From assembly GCA_963708095.1 (NCBI GenBank), contig OY970182.1:3100001-3164000 (forward strand): 64,000 bases of DNA, read 5' to 3'. Of this stretch, positions 47,265 to 55,231 are shown piece after piece. Both the position numbers and the translations under genes were made by a program. Position 1 is the first letter of the stretch. Every line of letters starts with the position of its first letter. The stretch comes from JAJZVS01 sp963708095 (GTDB lineage Bacteria; Pseudomonadota; Alphaproteobacteria; Acetobacterales; Acetobacteraceae). Below the pieces are notes generated by a model. That model was not told the origin of the DNA. It did no database searches and saw only the letters and a list, made by a program, of their open reading frames with translations.

Positions 47265-48841
47265 GCCGTGTCCCCGCGCAGCTTGTAGCGCTGGATCTTG
47301 CCGGTGGCGGTCTTCGGCAGGCTGGCGACGATCTCGATCCACCGGGGGTATTTCCATACGCCGATGCGGTGCTGCACCTCGGCCTTCAGCTCTTCCCGCA
47401 AAACGTCCGCCGAGGTTTCGGCGTGCGTGTCGCGCAGCACGAGGAAGGCTTTCGGCTTGATCAGGCCGTCCGCGTCCTGCTGCCCCACGACCGCGGCTTC
47501 CAGCACCGCGGGGTGGGTGAGCAGCGCGGCTTCCACCTCGAACGGGGAGACCCAGATGCCGCCCACTTTCAGCATGTCGTCGGCGCGGCCCTGGTAGCGG
47601 TAGCTGCCGTCCGGCTCGCGCACGTAGGTGTCCCCGGTATGGGTCCATTCGCCGCGGAAGGTGCGGCGGGATTTCTCGCGCTGGTTCCAGTAGCCCTCGG
47701 CGGCGGAGGGGCCACGCACGATCAGTTCGCCCGCGGTCCCGTCGGGCACGCCGGCGCCGTCGGGATCGACGATGCGGGCCTCGTAGCCGGGCACCGGACG
47801 GCCGGTGGTGCCGTAGCGCACCGCGCCGGGCGTGTTGGAGATGAAAATGTGCAGCATCTCGGTGGAACCGAGACCGTCCAGGATTTCCACTCCGACCGTT
47901 TCGTCCCAGCGCCTTCCCACCGGTTCGGGCAGCGCCTCGCCGGCGGAGATGCAGCGGCGCAGGCGGGACGAGCCGGCGCCCGGGCCGATGGAGGGGTGTG
48001 CGAGCAGGCCGGCGTACAAGGTCGGCACGCCGGCGAAGATGGTCGGCTGGAAGCGGGCCATCGTGGCCAGCACCGCCTCCGGCGTCGGGCGGTCGGGCAA
48101 CAGCACGGCGGAGGCGCCGACCGCCATCGGGAAGGTCATGGCGTTGCCGAGGCCGTAGGCGAAGAACAGTTTCGCCGCCGAATACACGACATCGTCCGGT
48201 TCGATGCCGAGCACCTGCGCGCCATAGGTGTCGGCGGTCGCGCGCAGACTGGAATGGACGTGCCGCGCGCCCTTGGGCAGGCCGGTGGAACCGGAAGAAT
48301 AGAGCCAGAACGCGACCTCGTCGGGCGAGACCGCCACCGGCTCGCGCGCCTGGATACCGGCATCGGCACCGATCGCAAGGAAATCGTCCCAGCCGATCTC
48401 CTGCGCGGCGGCCGGGGCAGCGGCCCTCCCGTCGGGGGCGGCAACGATGACCTGGCGCAGCGCGGGCAGATGCGCGAGCAGCCGGCGCAGCGGCGCGGCG
48501 AGCGGGGCGGAGACGACCAGCGCCTCCGCCCGGCTGTCGGCCAGGACGTAGGTGGTCTGCTCCGGGGTGAGCAGGGTGTTCACCGGCACCGGCACGACGC
48601 CGGCGGCGAGCGCGCCCCAGAAGGCGATCGGGAAATCCACCGTGTCGAGCAGCACCAGCGCGATGCGGCGTTCGCGGCCGATGCCGGCGGCAAGCAGCGC
48701 GGCGGCGAAGCGGGTCGCGGCGGCGGCGAGCTCAGCGTAGGTCAGACGGCGGTGCGGGTCCTGGAAGGCCAGGCGGTCGCCGCGGCCCTCCGCCAGGTGG
48801 CGGTGCAGGAAATACCAGGCGGCGTTGCCGTGCGGCGACAT
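47261..48841 (-). CDS. bclA: Benzoate--CoA ligase
   Basis: This 526-aa AMP-forming ligase activates benzoate to benzoyl-CoA, the entry to the box pathway. Motifs: the P-loop-like WLYSSGSTGLPKGARH, GLGSTEMLHIF, YGTTGRPVPGYEARIVDPDG, TGDTYVREPDG, the hinge GRADDMLKVGGIWVSPFEVE and the catalytic lysine in LPKTATGKIQRYKLR. The N-terminus NAAWYFLHRHLAEGRGDR is typical of benzoate-type ligases. The gene is first in the row. Upstream, 48842-49137 holds no recognisable gene, and a promoter is expected there. Confidence 0.94.
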   Translation of the reverse strand: MSPHGNAAWYFLHRHLAEGRGDRLAFQDPHRRLTYAELAAAATRFAAALLAAGIGRERRIALVLLDTVDFPIAFWGALAAGVVPVPVNTLLTPEQTTYVLADSRAEALVVSAPLAAPLRRLLAHLPALRQVIVAAPDGRAAAPAAAQEIGWDDFLAIGADAGIQAREPVAVSPDEVAFWLYSSGSTGLPKGARHVHSSLRATADTYGAQVLGIEPDDVVYSAAKLFFAYGLGNAMTFPMAVGASAVLLPDRPTPEAVLATMARFQPTIFAGVPTLYAGLLAHPSIGPGAGSSRLRRCISAGEALPEPVGRRWDETVGVEILDGLGSTEMLHIFISNTPGAVRYGTTGRPVPGYEARIVDPDGAGVPDGTAGELIVRGPSAAEGYWNQREKSRRTFRGEWTHTGDTYVREPDGSYRYQGRADDMLKVGGIWVSPFEVEAALLTHPAVLEAAVVGQQDADGLIKPKAFLVLRDTHAETSADVLREELKAEVQHRIGVWKYPRWIEIVASLPKTATGKIQRYKLRGDTA

Positions 48842-49137
48842 GGTGGTCGGCGGGCTCCCCGGGTTCCGCGCGCGGTTGGGGGCGGGCGGTTGGCCTGGGG
48901 CATCATCGCCGGGGTTGGGTGGGCGAACAAGCGCGACATGCCGAGGGTAGTAGGTCAGCTCGAATCGCCGCTTCCAACCGCAATCGTGTTTCCCCACGGC
49001 CTCGATCCAGAGCGGATATCCACACCAGGCGTCTGCACCATCTAAGCCGTTGAAAGAACGAGAGCTGGCGCCGCGGTGCAGAACTCTTGAATCATGCGCG
49101 ATGGGACCTTTCGCCCCTCCCGGCCAGAGCGGAGGCC

Positions 49138-49674
49138 TTATTTGATAGACGGCGGGCTTGTCCAATGCTCCTGCGGCGTATCTGTCCATGTCGAGCCTAG
49201 CGGCTGCAACGAGAGCCACGTCTCGACCAGCTTGCCCCCCTCGATTCGGTAGGACTGCATACCGGCACGGCTCCGCGCCTCGCCGGTCTTGGGGTCGGTC
49301 CACGTGAAGGCAAAGCGGAACCACGCCCGGTCGCCCTTAAACGAGTGGTCATAGACGACAACCCGAATACCGGGCCGCTCCTGCCGGATTTTGGCGATCT
49401 CAGCGGCATAGGCGTCTCGCGTCACCGTTCGGTCGCCGCTCTCGTCATGACGAATGTAGTAGTTGCCAACGCAGCTTGGCACCAAGTCAAACTGGCCTTC
49501 ATGCCAAACCTGTTCCCATCGGTTGAAAAGACCGATCATTATTCTCTGTTCGGACATTGAGGAATTCCTTTCTGCTTGCGGCTTTGGCGCTGAGGGCGCG
49601 CTGTCATCTGCACGAGCGGCAACGTTGCTCATTGACAAAAGCGCAATAAGTAGCCGACGAGCGATTGGCTTCAT
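49138..49674 (-). CDS. Exported SnoaL/NTF2-like protein
   Basis: This 178-aa protein has a signal peptide (KPIARRLLIALLSMSNVAARA) followed by a SnoaL-like alpha+beta cone fold: IGLFNRWEQVWHEGQFDLVP, YYIRHDESGDRTVTRDAY, and WFRFAFTWTDPKTGEARSRA. Such proteins bind or isomerise small hydrophobic molecules; no catalytic assignment is possible. It is divergent from the YafY-type regulator and separated from it by repeated TGTCAGG sites, so it is a likely target of that regulator. Confidence 0.8.
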   Translation of the reverse strand: MKPIARRLLIALLSMSNVAARADDSAPSAPKPQAERNSSMSEQRIMIGLFNRWEQVWHEGQFDLVPSCVGNYYIRHDESGDRTVTRDAYAAEIAKIRQERPGIRVVVYDHSFKGDRAWFRFAFTWTDPKTGEARSRAGMQSYRIEGGKLVETWLSLQPLGSTWTDTPQEHWTSPPSIK

Positions 49675-49737
49675 TCTTCCTCCGCGTCACTGAGCCGCGC
49701 GCCCTACGCGCGTTCCCTCTCGTATTGACGGGACTAT

Positions 49738-49800
49738 TGTCAGGGGGAAGACCCCTACGATATCACTCCTGACAGCGTTGTGTCAGGAGACTGTCAGGAG
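49738..49800. promoter_or_regulatory. Operator array for the YafY/WYL regulator
   Basis: A perfect 24-bp palindrome, CTCCTGACA-GCGTTG-TGTCAGGAG, lies at 49766-49789. Two further direct half-sites flank it: TGTCAGGGG at 49738-49746 and TGTCAGGAG at 49792-49800. The last site ends 6 bases before the regulator start codon, so bound protein would block its own translation start and promoter. Placement between two divergent genes fits autoregulation plus control of the SnoaL-like gene. Confidence 0.8.
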
Positions 49801-49805
49801 CACGG

Positions 49806-50513
49806 ATGCGCCGCGCGGATCGCCTTTTTGAGATCATCCAAATACTGCGCCGGAAGAAGGCAACGCGGGCATTCGATCTTGCCGCGCTTTTGGGAGTGTC
49901 CGAACGGACCATCTACCGCGATATCGGCGATATGGTCTCAAGGGGTGTCCCTATCGAGGGCGAAGCGGGCGTCGGCTATATCTTGCGACCGGGCTTCGAT
50001 CTACCGCCGCTTATGTTCAATGAGAACGAGATTGAAGCGCTGCTACTAGGAGCGCGCATCGTCCAATCGTGGGCGGATCCTGAGCTTGCCGCCGCTGCGG
50101 CGACCGCGATTGACAAAGTCCGGGAGGTATCGCCGGAGGCGCTGCGCCAGCACTTTGACCTAGCGAGGCTGTGGGCACCTGCCGATCATGCCCGACAAAC
50201 TATTACCATCGATCAAGCGGCTCTGCGGCACGCCATACGCGACAGACGCAAAATACAGTTCGTCTATCAGGACCTTGACGGCAACTCGACGGAGCGTGTG
50301 GCCCGTCCCTTGATCATGGCGTTTTACGGCCCGGTCTGGTTGCTCGCCGCATGGTGCGAAATCCGCGACGGCTTTCGGATATTCCGTATCGACCGCATGT
50401 CTGCGTTCGTCGTTCTTGATACGATATTCGAGATGACACCGGGGCAGACGGCACAAGACTTTCTGAAGCAGGATGCTGCGCGTAAGGCGCGTTTACCGGT
50501 GCATAATTCTTGA
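49806..50513 (+). CDS. YafY-type HTH/WYL domain transcriptional regulator
   Basis: This 235-aa regulator has an N-terminal HTH_11 domain (RRADRLFEIIQILRRKKATR, LLGVSERTIYRDIGDMVSRG) and a C-terminal WYL domain beginning near FVYQDLDGNSTERVARPLIM; the WYL-equivalent residues read VWLLAAWCEIRDGFRIFRID. WYL domains sense ligands or nucleic acids. It is divergent from the exported SnoaL-like gene with a strong operator between. Its base composition is milder than that of neighbouring core genes. Confidence 0.92.
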   Translation: MRRADRLFEIIQILRRKKATRAFDLAALLGVSERTIYRDIGDMVSRGVPIEGEAGVGYILRPGFDLPPLMFNENEIEALLLGARIVQSWADPELAAAAATAIDKVREVSPEALRQHFDLARLWAPADHARQTITIDQAALRHAIRDRRKIQFVYQDLDGNSTERVARPLIMAFYGPVWLLAAWCEIRDGFRIFRIDRMSAFVVLDTIFEMTPGQTAQDFLKQDAARKARLPVHNS

Positions 50514-50609
50514 GATATGCAGTGGGCTTCTGCTCTGGGTGGGTTTCGGCCTGTCTGCATTCGGGTGGCGCTCGTCAGAACCGGCCATTCGCTTCGCAGG
50601 GCAGTCTGA

Positions 50610-50975
50610 CTATGCTGGCGGCGAGTTGAGGAAGACGTACAGGGTGGCGATCTTCCCGTTCCGGACGATAATGACATCGAGCCCTGTGTAGCGCGGCGGC
50701 TCGGCGGGCGGCCCGGAACCCCATGCCAGGCGCCCACCGTCCTGAACGGCCTGTGGCGGGCGATGTGGCGTGTAGACGAAGTTCGGATGCGTGGCGCGCA
50801 ACTCGCCGGCGACCCGATCGAGCGCCGCGGGGCCGACATAACGGCCGATGGAAAGAAGAACCGTACAGTCTCCGGTGTAGAGTTCTTCGATGGCGGCGCG
50901 CCGGCGCGTTGGATCGCCTTCGCCAAAGACCTCCTGCAGGTTGCGCAGCAGGAGCGTTTCGATGATGTCCGGCAT
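50610..50975 (-). CDS. SnoaL/NTF2-like protein
   Basis: This 121-aa cytoplasmic NTF2-like protein starts at MPDIIETLLLRNLQEVFGEG, followed by RRRAAIEELYTGDCTVLL and VIIVRNGKIATLYVFLNSPP. AGAGGA lies upstream of ATG 50975. The frame runs further back into the 124-bp element, which is not part of the protein. It follows the SDR gene in the same direction, separated by that element, and may belong to the same LysR-controlled unit. The ligand is unknown. Confidence 0.8.
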   Translation of the reverse strand: MPDIIETLLLRNLQEVFGEGDPTRRRAAIEELYTGDCTVLLSIGRYVGPAALDRVAGELRATHPNFVYTPHRPPQAVQDGGRLAWGSGPPAEPPRYTGLDVIIVRNGKIATLYVFLNSPPA

Positions 50976-51042
50976 GATCGTGATCCTCTCTCGAAAATTA
51001 AAGCGCCGCGCCGCGAGCGCGGTGCGTGGACGTGACGCCTCA

Positions 51043-51166
51043 TACCAGCGGCCCCGGCCAATTCCTCGTCCGGCGTCCACCTGGCCGCTGGTATGTCCTT
51101 GATTTTGCGCATGGCCGCCCCACCAACCCCATACGCGATACCCGCCGGCCGAAGAGGCCGCCGGTA
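51043..51166. mobile_element. 124-bp palindromic mobile element, copy 3 (inverted)
   Basis: Reverse-oriented copy of the element at 15308 and 35801, same 124-bp core with a handful of substitutions. It is flanked by TCA on both sides (51040-51042 and 51167-51169). The right-hand TCA is the stop codon (TGA on the minus strand) of the SDR gene, so the element sits exactly behind that stop codon, between the SDR and the NTF2-like gene. Confidence 0.85.
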
Positions 51167-51922
51167 TCAGACCTGCGCCTGCCCGCCGTCGACGAAGAGT
51201 TCGGCGCCGGCCACGAAGCTCGCGTCATCGGACGCCAGAAAGGCAACGGCCTTGGCGATCTCGTCCGGGTCTGCGACGCGGCCGATCGGCACCTGGGTCG
51301 CCATGTGGTCGAGAAGGTCCTGCTGCCGCACGGCGTCAGGCCCCGCAAGGCCAGCCAGGCCAGGCGTCTTCACAGGGCCTGGGCTAACGACGTTGACGCG
51401 GATGCCGCGCTCCTTGAGGTCCAGTGTCCAGCTGCGCGCGAGATTGCGTACCGCGGCCTTGGAGGCGCCGTAGATGCTGAACGCAGCCGTGCCCGTCGCG
51501 CCCGCCGTGGACCCCATCAGGATCACCGCCGCGCCGTCCCGCAGCAGGGGAAGCGCTTTCTGCACCGTGAAGATCACGCCCTTCACGTTGCGGCCAAACG
51601 TATCCTCGTATTGCTCTTCGGTGATGGCGCCGAGGGGCAGCATCGAGCCGCCACCGGCATTCGTGAACAGGACATCTATCTGCGAATGCTTCTGCTGGAC
51701 CGCGTCATAGAGGCGGTCGATGTCGGCGAGCTTCGATGTGTCGGCGCGCACGCCGCTCACCTTGCCGCCGATCCCCTTGACCGCCGCGTCCAGTTCTTCC
51801 TGCCGGCGGCCGGTGATGAAGACGGATGCGCCTTCGGCCGCGAAATGCCTGGCGGTGGCGAGGCCGATGCCGCTCGTGCCGCCGGTTACGACCACGACCT
51901 TGTTCTCGAACTTGCCGCTCAT
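51167..51922 (-). CDS. SDR family oxidoreductase
   Basis: This 251-aa short-chain dehydrogenase has the NAD(P) motif VVVTGGTSGIGLATARHFA, the NAG signature DVLFTNAGGGS, the catalytic serine in ILMGSTAGATG, YGASKAAVRN (Tyr-x-x-x-Lys) and VVSPGPVKTPG. AGGAGACAGACA precedes ATG 51922; a GTG at 51988 is in frame but less likely. It is divergent from a LysR-type regulator, the usual layout for LysR-controlled SDR genes. Its stop codon abuts element copy 3. Confidence 0.93.
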   Translation of the reverse strand: MSGKFENKVVVVTGGTSGIGLATARHFAAEGASVFITGRRQEELDAAVKGIGGKVSGVRADTSKLADIDRLYDAVQQKHSQIDVLFTNAGGGSMLPLGAITEEQYEDTFGRNVKGVIFTVQKALPLLRDGAAVILMGSTAGATGTAAFSIYGASKAAVRNLARSWTLDLKERGIRVNVVSPGPVKTPGLAGLAGPDAVRQQDLLDHMATQVPIGRVADPDEIAKAVAFLASDDASFVAGAELFVDGGQAQV

Positions 51923-52041
51923 TGTCTGTCTCCTCGACCCCTGCGGCTGATTGCCGGCCGCATGGGAATAAGGATGTTCATGGGACACTGGATGCGGTAG
52001 AGACCGAGACTGAGCTTCAGTGTTCCCTGAATGAGACGATG

Positions 52042-52947
52042 ATGGCGCCCGACCTCAACGACTACGCCTTGTTCGCCGAGGTGGTGACCCATGGCGGTTT
52101 CGCCGCGGCTGGACGGGCGATGCGATCACCAAAATCGACGCTGAGCCGCCGGATCGGCTGCCTGGAGGCGCGTCTCGGCGTGCGCCTGATCGAGCGCTCC
52201 ACGCGCCGTTTCCGAGTGACCGAGATTGGGCAGGCCTTCTACGACCGCTGCCGCATGATCATGATGGACGTGCAGCAGGCTGACGCCCTCGTGTCCGAGG
52301 CGCTTGGTGAGCCACGCGGCGTCGTCCGCTGTAGCTGCCCGTTGGGTCTGGTCGAAGCGCTTTCGCCGACCTTCTGCCGCTTCATGCAGACATTCCCAAA
52401 GGCGAAGTTACAGGTTGTGGCTATCGATCGGCCGGTTGATTTGATCGATGAGCGGGTCGATGTCGCGATCCGCGTCCGCAGGACGCTCGAGACCGACGCT
52501 GCCCTGACAACGCGCAGCCTGGGCCGATCCACCCGGATCCTCGTCGCTGCGCCGACTCTGGCTGCCTCATGCGCCGGCGGCGATGTGGCGGCGCTGTCTG
52601 ACCTGCCGACGCTGGCCACGACCGACCAGATGGGCGAGATCACCTGGACATTCTCCGGACCGGATGGCGCGCAACGCACGGTCCGCCACGAACCTCGCTT
52701 GACCTGTGTCGATTTCCTCGCCCTTCGCGACGCGGCGGTTGCCGGCCTCGGGGTGGCGCTCCTGCCGGACCATACCTGCCGGAGCGAACTGGCGAGGGGA
52801 AGCCTGGTCCATGTCTTCCCGCAATGGGAAACCGAGGACGGGATAGTGCACCTCGTTTTCACAACTCGCCGCGGCCTGCTGCCAGTCGTTCGCGCCTTCA
52901 TCGACCATCTGGCGGGGGCCTTCCGGCTTGGGAAGATCGTGAGCTGA
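52042..52947 (+). CDS. LysR family transcriptional regulator
   Basis: This 301-aa LysR protein has the N-terminal helix-turn-helix DLNDYALFAEVVTHGGFAAA, with SPKSTLSRRIGCLEARLGVR as recognition region, and a periplasmic-binding-like effector domain. ATG codons at 52039 and 52042 are adjacent; I chose the second. It is divergent from the SDR gene with 119 bases between, and likely controls it in response to an unknown effector. Confidence 0.92.
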   Translation: MAPDLNDYALFAEVVTHGGFAAAGRAMRSPKSTLSRRIGCLEARLGVRLIERSTRRFRVTEIGQAFYDRCRMIMMDVQQADALVSEALGEPRGVVRCSCPLGLVEALSPTFCRFMQTFPKAKLQVVAIDRPVDLIDERVDVAIRVRRTLETDAALTTRSLGRSTRILVAAPTLAASCAGGDVAALSDLPTLATTDQMGEITWTFSGPDGAQRTVRHEPRLTCVDFLALRDAAVAGLGVALLPDHTCRSELARGSLVHVFPQWETEDGIVHLVFTTRRGLLPVVRAFIDHLAGAFRLGKIVS

Positions 52948-53125
52948 AGACACCATTCAACCGCGGCTGTAAGGAGTAATGTCCGCTTTCAGCAACGACA
53001 CAGGCGCCTCGAATTGACCGGACCTTCATGCCGAGGAATTTCATATCTCGGCCGCAACACGCACATCTCGATGTGCGCGACCAGACCGTGCGGGGCGGAT
53101 GCGCGCAGGAAGGCGGTCAGCGGTA

Positions 53126-54097
53126 TCAGCGAGCGGCGAGGATCGCCTCGACCACTTCCTGCACGGCCAGCGCCTCGCCCACCGTCGCCAGCGTGTGCGC
53201 CTCCCCGCGCGTCATCGCGGCAACCGCCGTGAGTTGGCGACGCAGCACCATCGGACGGGCGCGCTCGTGCGGCATGGCGTCCGGATTGGCGTGCCACGCG
53301 CCGTCCGGCCCGAGCCGTTCCGCGATCGCCCAGTCGTGCAGGCGGACGGCGCCGTTTGGGCCCTGCAACGTCCAGGTGTTGTGGTCGTCCTTCGGCGTGG
53401 TGCCGACCGAACCGATGAGTGTCACCGGCAGGGCCCCGGCGCGCAGCCGCGCGCGCACGGCTCGCTCGCTGCATCCCGGCACCGGAAAGGCGGCGAACGC
53501 CTCCTCCAGACGGGGCGGACCGGCGAGGCGGCCGGTGAGGAACAGGAAATGCGACAGGACCTCGCGGGTGAAGCCACCCTGCTCCGGCCGGTCCAGCCAG
53601 GACGCGGCCTCACGCTGCCATCCGCGCGGCCACGTGGCGAAGGCGACCTCGATGTCCAGCGTCCGCGGCGTACCGACCGCGCCCTGCGCGATCCAGTCGC
53701 GCAACTGCTCGACTGCGAAGCTCGAGGCCATGGGGAAGTTCACCGCGATTCGCGCGCCCTGCGTTTCGGCCGCGAAGGCTCGGGCCTCGGCGACATCGAC
53801 CGCCAGCGGCTTTTCGCAGAACACCGCCCGGCCCGCGGCGAGCCCGGCCCGCGCGTGGGCGAGATGGGTCGCGGGGGGCGAGGCGATGTAGAGACAATCA
53901 CAGTCCTTGACCACCTCTGCGGCGCTGCCGGCAACCGGCAGGCCGGGGAACGACGCGACCATGCGTGCCCGTGCCCCCTCCGCCGGGTCCCAGATCCCGG
54001 TCACGCGCACCACCTCCGCCGCATGTTCGAGGGCGGCGCGCAGCAGCCGCTCCCCCATGATGCCGGCTCCGAGAATCCCCAGCCTGATCATCGTCAT
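53126..54097 (-). CDS. Gfo/Idh/MocA family oxidoreductase
   Basis: This 323-aa protein has the Rossmann start IRLGILGAGIMGERLLRAAL and the family signature CEKPLAVDVAEARAFAAE (EKP motif). The C-terminal beta-sheet domain contains RPEQGGFTREVLSHFLFLTG, in which the usual catalytic His pattern is present as SHF. It probably oxidises or reduces a sugar-like or cyclitol substrate. No operon partner is evident; about 190 bases separate it from the next gene with nothing recognisable between. Confidence 0.9.
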   Translation of the reverse strand: MTMIRLGILGAGIMGERLLRAALEHAAEVVRVTGIWDPAEGARARMVASFPGLPVAGSAAEVVKDCDCLYIASPPATHLAHARAGLAAGRAVFCEKPLAVDVAEARAFAAETQGARIAVNFPMASSFAVEQLRDWIAQGAVGTPRTLDIEVAFATWPRGWQREAASWLDRPEQGGFTREVLSHFLFLTGRLAGPPRLEEAFAAFPVPGCSERAVRARLRAGALPVTLIGSVGTTPKDDHNTWTLQGPNGAVRLHDWAIAERLGPDGAWHANPDAMPHERARPMVLRRQLTAVAAMTRGEAHTLATVGEALAVQEVVEAILAAR

Positions 54098-54287
54098 CCG
54101 AACGCGCTCCCGCTGTTCTGTCCGGCCCCGCTGATAGAGCCGGCCGCGCCGTGCTTCAATCTGGCGATCCGATACCGATCACTACGCACTCGGCGAAAGG
54201 ATTACGCTATTCGTGAAATGCAGATCAGCCTCGGCGGCGAAAAGCCTGGCGTCCAGGCGCACGGCGGCAGCCAAGACCACGGCGGCG

Positions 54288-55223
54288 CTACCCGGCCGCC
54301 CCCACCACCACGCCCCGCCGCTCCGCCGCGATCCACCACAGCACCACCAGATGCGGCGCCGCTGCCGCGATCCGCACCGCCTGCTCCGCATCGCTCTCCA
54401 CGAAATGCGTGCAGCCCCAGCGCGTCGCCACCCGGGCCTTGTAGTCCGCCACCGTTGCCGGATCGTGCGCCAGGTCGGCAGGCCGGCATTCCAGCGGCAA
54501 ACCCCCGTGCCCGCAGCGCGCCAGCCAGGCCGAGGTCATCGCCCGGTCGCACTCCGGCCGGCCGGTGATCACCACCGCCCGGGCCGGGTCGAAGCCCGGC
54601 AGGTGCGGAAGCGGATCGAGCGCCAGGCGTGCCGCCAGTGCCGCCTCCAGCCCCGCCCCGTACTCCGCCGGCGGCAGGTCCGGCAGGAACACCCCGTCCA
54701 GATCGAGGCCGAAGAATGGTGCCTCCACAAGCCGGTCCGGCGGCGCCCCGGCTGCCCGGGCGGCGCGGGAGGTAGGCGTGGCTTCCCCCCGTTCCCAGGG
54801 AAACCGGAACAGCGCCGTCATCGGGTGCGACAGGTCGGGCACGTAGGCGGAGCGCTCCGGGTCGTAGGCCACTGTCAGGGTCAGGCAGTCCCGGCCCTCG
54901 GCGGCCAGGGCGGCGCGCGCCGTCAGCATCGTCTCCCCGGTGGAGCAGGCGTCATCGACCAGCAGCAGCCGCTTGCCCGCCGGCGCCGGGCCCAGCCAGG
55001 ACACCGCGCCGCCGCGGGCTACCGACAGCATCGCGAGCGGCAAAGCGAGCAGGCTCGCGACCATGCTCGCCGGAACCAAACCCCCGCGGGCGATGCCGGC
55101 CACCGCGTCCGGCCCCCAGGCGCTTGCGCGGTCGAGCAGCGCGTTCAGCATCCGCTCGGCCTGATCGTAGCCGATGAAATGCGGCATCCGGCTGGTATCG
55201 AGGCCTTTCCAGTGCGCCGCCAT
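54288..55223 (-). CDS. Phosphoribosyltransferase-HAD fusion protein
   Basis: This 311-aa protein has two parts. Residues 1-150 are a type I phosphoribosyltransferase with the PRPP loop LLLVDDACSTGETM and VAGIARGGLVPASMVASLL. Residues 165-310 look HAD-like: FGLDLDGVFLPD (motif I DxDG), AVVITGRPECDR (motif II, TGRPE) and a late VESDAEQAVRIA (motif IV-like). ATG 55223 follows a short gap after the binding-protein gene. The fusion suggests coupled ribosylation and phosphate removal of a base-like compound, or regulation by PRPP. The exact substrate is unknown. Confidence 0.75.
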   Translation of the reverse strand: MAAHWKGLDTSRMPHFIGYDQAERMLNALLDRASAWGPDAVAGIARGGLVPASMVASLLALPLAMLSVARGGAVSWLGPAPAGKRLLLVDDACSTGETMLTARAALAAEGRDCLTLTVAYDPERSAYVPDLSHPMTALFRFPWERGEATPTSRAARAAGAPPDRLVEAPFFGLDLDGVFLPDLPPAEYGAGLEAALAARLALDPLPHLPGFDPARAVVITGRPECDRAMTSAWLARCGHGGLPLECRPADLAHDPATVADYKARVATRWGCTHFVESDAEQAVRIAAAAPHLVVLWWIAAERRGVVVGAAG

Positions 55224-55231
55224 GCCTGACC

